Shown: piece by piece, positions 5,929 to 10,066 of the stretch
How positions within the stretch are numbered: the first letter of the stretch is position 1
Layout: each line of letters starts with the position of its first letter
Origin: Ruminococcaceae bacterium UBA7135
GTDB lineage: Bacteria; Bacillota; Clostridia; Oscillospirales; Ruminococcaceae
DNA length: 10,066 bases
Assembly (NCBI GenBank): GCA_002492075.1
Contig: DKXD01000008.1
Location: 2,685-12,750, forward strand
Direction of reading: 5' to 3'
Translations under genes and position numbers: made by a program
The notes under the pieces: model-generated
Databases searched by the model: none
Told to the model about the DNA's origin: nothing
Seen by the model: only the letters and a program-made list of their open reading frames with translations

Positions 5929-7530
5929 TCACAAAAGCCATTGCGAGTTCAGAAAATCAACTCTCGATTTAAGCCAGCTTTGGAGATACTCCGCCGCCTC
6001 GCCTTGAGTGGAGCATTGCGCCGCCTGCCAACTAAACTCGTTTGCCGCGTCGTTGTGGCGGATATTATCCCACTTTTTGTAATTCCTGTCAAACTCGGCT
6101 GAATATGTTTTGCATTCCGAGCTTATCAGCTCATACGCACGGTCGAACGCGCCACTGTTGTATATTTCTGTCCACCGCTCTTTTACCGCGTCGTTGAACC
6201 AATCCTCATTGACCGATACCATAAGCCACGGGTTGCACATCTCCTTATAATTGCCGTCCACGTCGAATATGATGCTCCCCGCGTAGAAACCGATGCCGTC
6301 GGCACAGCGGTCTTTGTTTCCGAAAGCGGAATCGAAATCCCACGGCGCTTCAAAGCGCAGCTTTTTGCTGCCGCCGCTTCCGAAGTCCGCATCCATAAAA
6401 AAGCTCGACCAGTAAATATCAGCATCGCAGGTAAGCTCCGCCAGAATATACGAATCCACCAGAGAACGCACGTCAACGACCTTTTCCACCGCTTCGCGCG
6501 GGGAAAGCTCCGTCGTTTCGGCGATTGTTGAAAAGTCATCGGACATCACGAACGCCTTGTCGTTGTAAGCCGCCTCGTACATAATATCATAGACATTGTT
6601 CACGAAGCGTTCTATAAAGTCGTGCTGCTCCTGCGAATAGATATCGCTCTTTATCGTCACGCCGATGATATTCTTCCCGCCCGCCGTGGGAGTCGTTTTA
6701 TCCGAGCCGCCGCGGGAGTTGAGAGGCGCGTTGTTGTGGTAATCTACTTTAAACCTTTGCAGCGGGTCTTCGGCGTAGAAATACCCGTCGTATTCGAGGA
6801 AATACCCGATATCCGTGCCCGTATAGTCGGGCTCGGCTTCGGTTATGTCAACTCTGCCGATGTTTATCTGCTGATACTCGGTGAGCAGGTACACGCCCCA
6901 ATATTCGCCGTTGATATTGACTTCCACAAGCCGCGAATCGGCGGAATAATAGCCGTCGTTTCCGAGTATTTCCTCCGCCAGCTGAAACGCCGTTCTGTTG
7001 CGGAGCATGGAAAAATCCTTGTATTCCGCGAACAGCAGCCAGTTTTTATATTCGTTCCCGCCGTTCAGACCGAGCATGCTTTGTTTTGTCTCAAACTTTA
7101 TCCTCAGCGGTTTTTTGTTGTAGGTGGTGGTCCAGTTTCCCCGCACCTTAACACTCGCGTTTGCCGAATCTATAACCGTCTGTTTATCGCCATCGATAAC
7201 GGAAACGGTACATTCCTCGTAATAAGGTTCGGGCGGCATTTGGTAATTTGGCGTCCACGTCGCTATCTTTTCGGCAACTAATCTTGTTACAGGCGTGGTA
7301 ACGAAGTCCAAAGCGTTGGTGTTTTTGGTTTGAATATTGATAACGGGCATACTTTTTTCGGCGTTGGCGGAATTGTTGGAGTTTTCGGGAGCGGAGGAGC
7401 TGTTCGCCGAGCTATGCGCCATGCTTTTCGAGCTGCCGTTTTCCGCCGCGCTTTCCGAACTTTCTGCGGCGCAGCCCGCAAGCATAAGGCAAGCCGCAAG
7501 CGTTACTGCAAACCTTTTGATCCCTTTCAT
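5929..7530 (-). CDS. CotH-kinase-family lipoprotein
   Basis: A 533-residue exported lipoprotein. It has a basic start, a hydrophobic stretch and the lipobox LAGC (Cys20), then a Ser/Asn/Ala-rich linker (about 21-60) as in surface-tethered proteins. The rest is a CotH domain: VRGNWTTTYNKKPLRIKF (129-146), NWLLFAEYKDFSMLRNRTAF (163-182), VEVNINGEYWGVYLLTE (202-218), DVRSLVDSYILAELTCDADI (353-372) and the acidic catalytic/metal-binding WDFDSAFGN (397-405). CotH proteins are atypical protein kinases. Bacillus CotH phosphorylates spore-coat proteins, while related domains occur on cell-surface and cellulosomal proteins of ruminococci. The lipid anchor favours an envelope role over a spore coat, but that is inference. 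AAAGGAG (7539-7545) lies 8 nt before the ATG, and its own promoter is at 7565-7593. It appears monocistronic. Confidence 0.9.
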   Translation of the reverse strand: MKGIKRFAVTLAACLMLAGCAAESSESAAENGSSKSMAHSSANSSSAPENSNNSANAEKSMPVINIQTKNTNALDFVTTPVTRLVAEKIATWTPNYQMPPEPYYEECTVSVIDGDKQTVIDSANASVKVRGNWTTTYNKKPLRIKFETKQSMLGLNGGNEYKNWLLFAEYKDFSMLRNRTAFQLAEEILGNDGYYSADSRLVEVNINGEYWGVYLLTEYQQINIGRVDITEAEPDYTGTDIGYFLEYDGYFYAEDPLQRFKVDYHNNAPLNSRGGSDKTTPTAGGKNIIGVTIKSDIYSQEQHDFIERFVNNVYDIMYEAAYNDKAFVMSDDFSTIAETTELSPREAVEKVVDVRSLVDSYILAELTCDADIYWSSFFMDADFGSGGSKKLRFEAPWDFDSAFGNKDRCADGIGFYAGSIIFDVDGNYKEMCNPWLMVSVNEDWFNDAVKERWTEIYNSGAFDRAYELISSECKTYSAEFDRNYKKWDNIRHNDAANEFSWQAAQCSTQGEAAEYLQSWLKSRVDFLNSQWLL

Positions 7531-7564
7531 ACAATGTTCTCCTTTCCGGAATATAATTTATTCT

Positions 7565-7593
7565 ATTATAGCACAGTTCGCCCGACAAGTCAA
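7565..7593 (-). promoter_or_regulatory. SigA promoter of the CotH-family gene
   Basis: On the minus strand, TTGACT (7588-7593), a 17-bp spacer and TATAAT (7565-7570). The predicted start near 7558 gives a leader of about 28 nt containing the AAAGGAG site. A vegetative-type promoter argues against strictly sporulation-specific expression. Confidence 0.87.
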
Positions 7594-7701
7594 TATTTTG
7601 CTGCGAGTTCAATAGAATCATTTTCCTGCCAAGATGTGATATGATCATATAAAGAAAACGCAGGTAACGCGCTTTTTGAGGGGAAGTTCTCCGTGATCAC
7701 G

Positions 7702-7734
7702 AAAAAACGGCGTATCGCGAAAAGCGATACGCCG
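7702..7734 (-). terminator. Rho-independent terminator behind the FtsH-like pseudogene
   Basis: CGGCGTATCGC (7708-7718) and GCGATACGCCG (7724-7734) pair perfectly over 11 bp around a 5-nt loop. On the minus strand the stem is followed at once by six T (7702-7707). It lies about 45 nt past the original stop codon of the decayed protease gene and prevents read-through into the CotH promoter. Confidence 0.88.
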
Positions 7735-7813
7735 ACAAATTCCGAAACACCGTTTTATTTCTCGGACGTCTTTGCAAGCTATTTTTCCAGAGCCTTATCA
7801 AAATCCTAGCCTG

Positions 7814-8419
7814 TCATGGTCTCTTTGTTGAATACGGTCTTGGCAAGCTTGATGATAATCTCTCTCTTATTCGAGAGCATACCGAGCGTTTCGCTGTAAA
7901 GTTTTTTAGCAGATTGCTTATCTCGATATCGATCTTTTCGCGGAATTGCTCGGAGCAGGTATATACCGATTCACCGCCAAGGTAGCTTCCTTTTGGAACG
8001 CTTAGCGTCATAAATCCGAATTCATCAGAGAAGCCGTACTGCTCTACCATATTACGCGCAAGGTAGGTCGCTTGCCGCATATCCTGCACAGCGCCGTGTG
8101 AGATATCATCCTTGCCGAAGACTATCTCCTCGGCAAGTCTGCCTCCCATGCAGCTCTTGATTTTGGTTATGTATTCGCCCTTGGTCACAATTGTTTGATT
8201 TGCGGGCATAACGTAGCCCAATGCATTGCCTCTGGTGATGATCGTGATGCTGTCAAAGGTCTTCAGCCCCAAAAGTTTGCTCACTATCGCGTGACCGACC
8301 TCGTGAACAGCTACAGAGGAGCAGTTGCTGCCGTTCTTTTCTATGCTGAATTTTTCCTCTTTGAACCTCTTGTTTATGTCGCCTATACACTTTTTTTCGA
8401 TCTCTTCCATGACGATCAT
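7814..8419 (-). pseudogene. M41 peptidase-domain fragment of the FtsH-like pseudogene
   Basis: The longest well-preserved piece, 201 codons as an open frame. The zinc motif HEVGH (codons at 8291-8305) matches HExxH of FtsH. GGRLAEEIVFG and 'GAVQDMRQATYLARNMVEQY' match the helices after it; the Asp in QDMRQAT is the likely third zinc ligand. Codons upstream of the ATG at 8419 (to about 8480) also belong to this frame. The last 40 or so residues are frameshift product: after SNLLK the true frame continues LYSETLGMLSNKREIIIKLA. If translated from an internal start, it would give a peptidase without an unfoldase, probably inactive or unstable. Confidence 0.85.
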
Positions 8420-8470
8420 ATAGAAAATACGCAGCGCCGTATTGCCGATACCGTTGGCGTCGTCGTTGAA

Positions 8471-8700
8471 CTTTATATTTATATCATTTCGCCGATCTCG
8501 ATAAAGGGATAGTCGGCAAAGGCGTCTTCGCTGATATAAATGTTATCGCTGCCCTTTTTCTTTTCACTGAGAAGATCGCAAAATTGATGATAGGAAACAA
8601 AGGCTAGGTTGATGACGCTTTCGATGTCGCCCGCAGTGCTGCCTGACAGCTTTGCGAGATTTTTTGCAAGCGTTGTTTTGCCGATGCCTGCCCGATTATT
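8471..8700 (-). pseudogene. Collapsed AAA+ domain remnant
   Basis: In the frame that opens at about 8690 the translation reads AGIGKTTLAKNLAKLSG, a Walker A motif, and runs straight into STAGDIESVINLAF, which corresponds to the helical end of the FtsH AAA+ domain (compare GADLENLLNEAA). Walker B, sensor 1 and the second region of homology with its arginine fingers are all absent, which means roughly 400 bp have been lost. The Walker A glycine pattern is also one residue short where the frame breaks, which fits a 4-bp deletion. The remnant ends in a frameshift at about 8471-8490, just after IEIGEMI. Confidence 0.75.
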
Positions 8701-10066
8701 GCGAGGTGTGGGAGTTTTTGTTCTCGGTCATATTTGTTCATCAGTTCCAGCGCTGTGTCTATAATGCTGTCATTGCGGATCATATTCGCTTCCCCGAACA
8801 AGCATTTTGATATTTTCGAGCGGCGTTCTGTCCGGTTTTCCGGCGTTGTCTTGCGTAATGCTTCATATCCGTATTCCAACACTGCATCAAAGATCTTTTT
8901 ATAAAGTTCAAAGTTGTCTATGACCTGTCCGATGTCATTGCTGAATACGAGGTTATAGGGAACGATATTTTTAAAGCGGATTTCCGGTGTTGCCACGAAC
9001 AGATTAAGCGGCATATTAACAATATCGTCGGAGCCGTTGCTTAGTGTGACCATAGGATCTTCGCTTGACAGATCAACAGTGAACCTTATTGCCTTGTCCT
9101 TGAAAGCGATACTTTCGACTGTAAATGTTGGAAACTGAGCAGGGAAGCTTTCGTAATATACAGCAAATTCACACCAAGGATAAACAGACGCTTTAACGGT
9201 AAGCAGCGCGTTGTCATATTCAAATTCGCATTTAAATTTGTCAACGCCTTTAATTTCAGAACTTCCTTGAGCTCGCCCGCTGTACCGCGTTTGATCGGAT
9301 TCGTTAAAAACTCCTTTGCGTTTGCGCAAGCATTCCAAAAGGCGTATACGCAATCGCAATAAAGATTGCTCAGCGTGTCACTGTTGATCGTTTCCGGAAC
9401 ATCGGGCATATTGATCACGGCGTCGACAGCTTCATAGGGGATCGGGTCATACTCGGGGTTATACTTGGCGCACACATATTTTCCCTTCTTTTTTGAATAC
9501 TATATTGCTAATGGCGTCGTATTCTATTCCTCTGTTATGCATTTGTGCAGAGAGCGGAACGGTATTGCAGAAAGTGACTGTGCAATCGGTTTTGCTTATT
9601 TTTTTGTCTAATTTGCCGCTGCGAAGAGTGCTGAATGAAAAGCCTTTTTCGCCCTTCTCCCAAAACACATACACCAAAACAGCGACATCGATGGGTGAAA
9701 AATATGTATCTTCATCGTTAGGATCCGGTTCGATAGTATAATCACCCGGAATTTTCAAAGAGCCCACATACATACGCTCATCACTGACCTCAACGATCCC
9801 GGCAGAGAAGGTAGGCAAAGGAGAATCGTCTCCATTTGTAATGTAATATACTTCACCTTTATCATAGTCTCACATATTTGAGGTTATGTTATAGGGATTT
9901 TGGGGAAACAAGCAATATTCAGCCTTGACGCCCTTGTTCTTTTCGGCGGAAAAACGCACCCCGACGCAATAGATGTAATGAAAAGCGGCGAGATAATATT
10001 TTTCTATTGATACGTTCGTATATGTGTCGCCGTTATATTTTATCTCTATATTGGCGCCGGCAGCAT
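8695..10066 (-). pseudogene. N-terminal region of the FtsH-like pseudogene, family not recognised
   Basis: About 455 codons in three frames, interrupted by TGA 9870-9872 and by frameshifts at 9479-9482 and 9254-9256. The joined translation is rich in beta-type alternation and aromatics (for example YVFWEKGEKGFSF, FEYDNALLTVKASVYPWCEF) and turns helical towards the ATPase (IIDTALELMNKYDREQKLPH). I see no transmembrane segment, unlike canonical FtsH, which begins with two. It matches no domain I know. The segment is visibly more A/T-rich than the ABC operon. The open frames at 9459-9818, 9086-9475 and 8604-9359 are pieces of this region with spurious ends; none has a convincing ribosome binding site. 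Confidence 0.65.

Larger units (their letters stand above)
7779..10066 (-). pseudogene. Decayed FtsH-like AAA+/M41 zinc metalloprotease gene (5' end outside window)
   Basis: Stitching the minus-strand frames gives one protein: an unrecognised N-terminal region, a Walker A motif, the end of an AAA+ domain, then an M41 peptidase ending TGEDFDKALEK at 7779. Lesions, 5' to 3': stop TGA 9870-9872 (probably from CGA); an extra A in the run at 9479-9482; a lost A at 9254-9256; a frameshift at about 8690-8694 inside Walker A; loss of most of the AAA+ core at about 8640; a frameshift at about 8471-8490; a frameshift at the A-run 7902-7907; stop TAG 7806-7808 (probably from GAG). Bridging each one restores family-like sequence on both sides. 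Live relatives would be ATP-driven proteases; this copy cannot make one. Homopolymer sequencing error might explain three of the lesions but not the stops or the deletion, and the other genes in the window are intact. Confidence 0.88.

Noticed and set aside
6622..7281. A 219-codon plus-strand frame opposite the CotH-family gene.
   Set aside because: The CotH motifs on the other strand are unambiguous; this frame has no motif, promoter or ribosome binding site.
7639..7650. ATATGATCATAT, a perfect 12-base palindrome upstream of the CotH promoter.
   Set aside because: It lies about 46 bases upstream of the -35, is short and A/T-rich, and has no partner site. Chance is a sufficient explanation.
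7693..7809. Plus-strand small frame of 38 codons starting GTG after a GAGGGG sequence.
   Set aside because: It runs through the minus-strand terminator hairpin and the tail of the FtsH-like pseudogene. There is no clear promoter, and the composition is that of the hairpin.
1..10066. CRISPR arrays, insertion sequences, phage genes or rRNA.
   Set aside because: No regularly spaced repeats, transposase motifs, phage proteins or rRNA signatures are visible on either strand.

Overview
The window looks like chromosomal DNA of a low-to-moderate GC Gram-positive anaerobe, most probably a Clostridia member (Oscillospirales/Ruminococcaceae-like). The signs are clostridial-type tRNA-Met and tRNA-Glu sequences with an encoded CCA on the Met gene, strong AGGAGG-type ribosome binding sites, near-consensus SigA promoters with 17-bp spacers, two lipoproteins with Firmicute-style signal peptides, a CotH-family protein, and an oxygen-sensitive multi-cluster sulfur enzyme. 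The genus is inference.

Left edge (1-151, minus strand): a tRNA-Met(CAT) and the first 25 bases of a tRNA-Glu lie 3 nt apart and are read leftward from a consensus promoter, TTGACA-N17-TATAAT. Positions 152-313 are a divergent promoter region. It carries the extended -10 promoter of the rightward operon and two inverted repeats placed like operators.

Rightward operon (314-5750): (i) an 856-residue multidomain protein joining a CoA-disulfide-reductase-type FAD/NAD(P)H module, a rhodanese-like segment with a cysteine, a siroheme/[4Fe-4S] sulfite-reductase-type module and a 2[4Fe-4S] ferredoxin; (ii) a lipoprotein substrate-binding protein, translationally coupled to it; (iii) a FecCD-type permease; (iv) its ATPase. 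The three transporter genes form a complete iron-siderophore/heme/corrinoid-class importer. The likely logic is acquisition of iron, or an iron- or cobalt-bearing cofactor, alongside an enzyme that needs siroheme and three Fe-S clusters. The substrate cannot be read from the sequence. Between (ii) and (iii) lies a partial duplication of the 3' end of the binding-protein gene and a GC-rich hairpin.

Middle (5751-7593): a strong hairpin terminator separates the operon from a convergent minus-strand gene for a CotH-kinase-family lipoprotein, which has its own consensus promoter at 7565-7593.

Right part (7702-10066, minus strand): a decayed gene for an FtsH-like AAA+/M41 zinc metalloprotease with a long, apparently soluble N-terminal region that I do not recognise. 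I count two in-frame stops, five frameshifts and an internal loss of most of the AAA+ core. The peptidase domain is still largely readable, and a good terminator remains downstream. The 5' end lies beyond the window.
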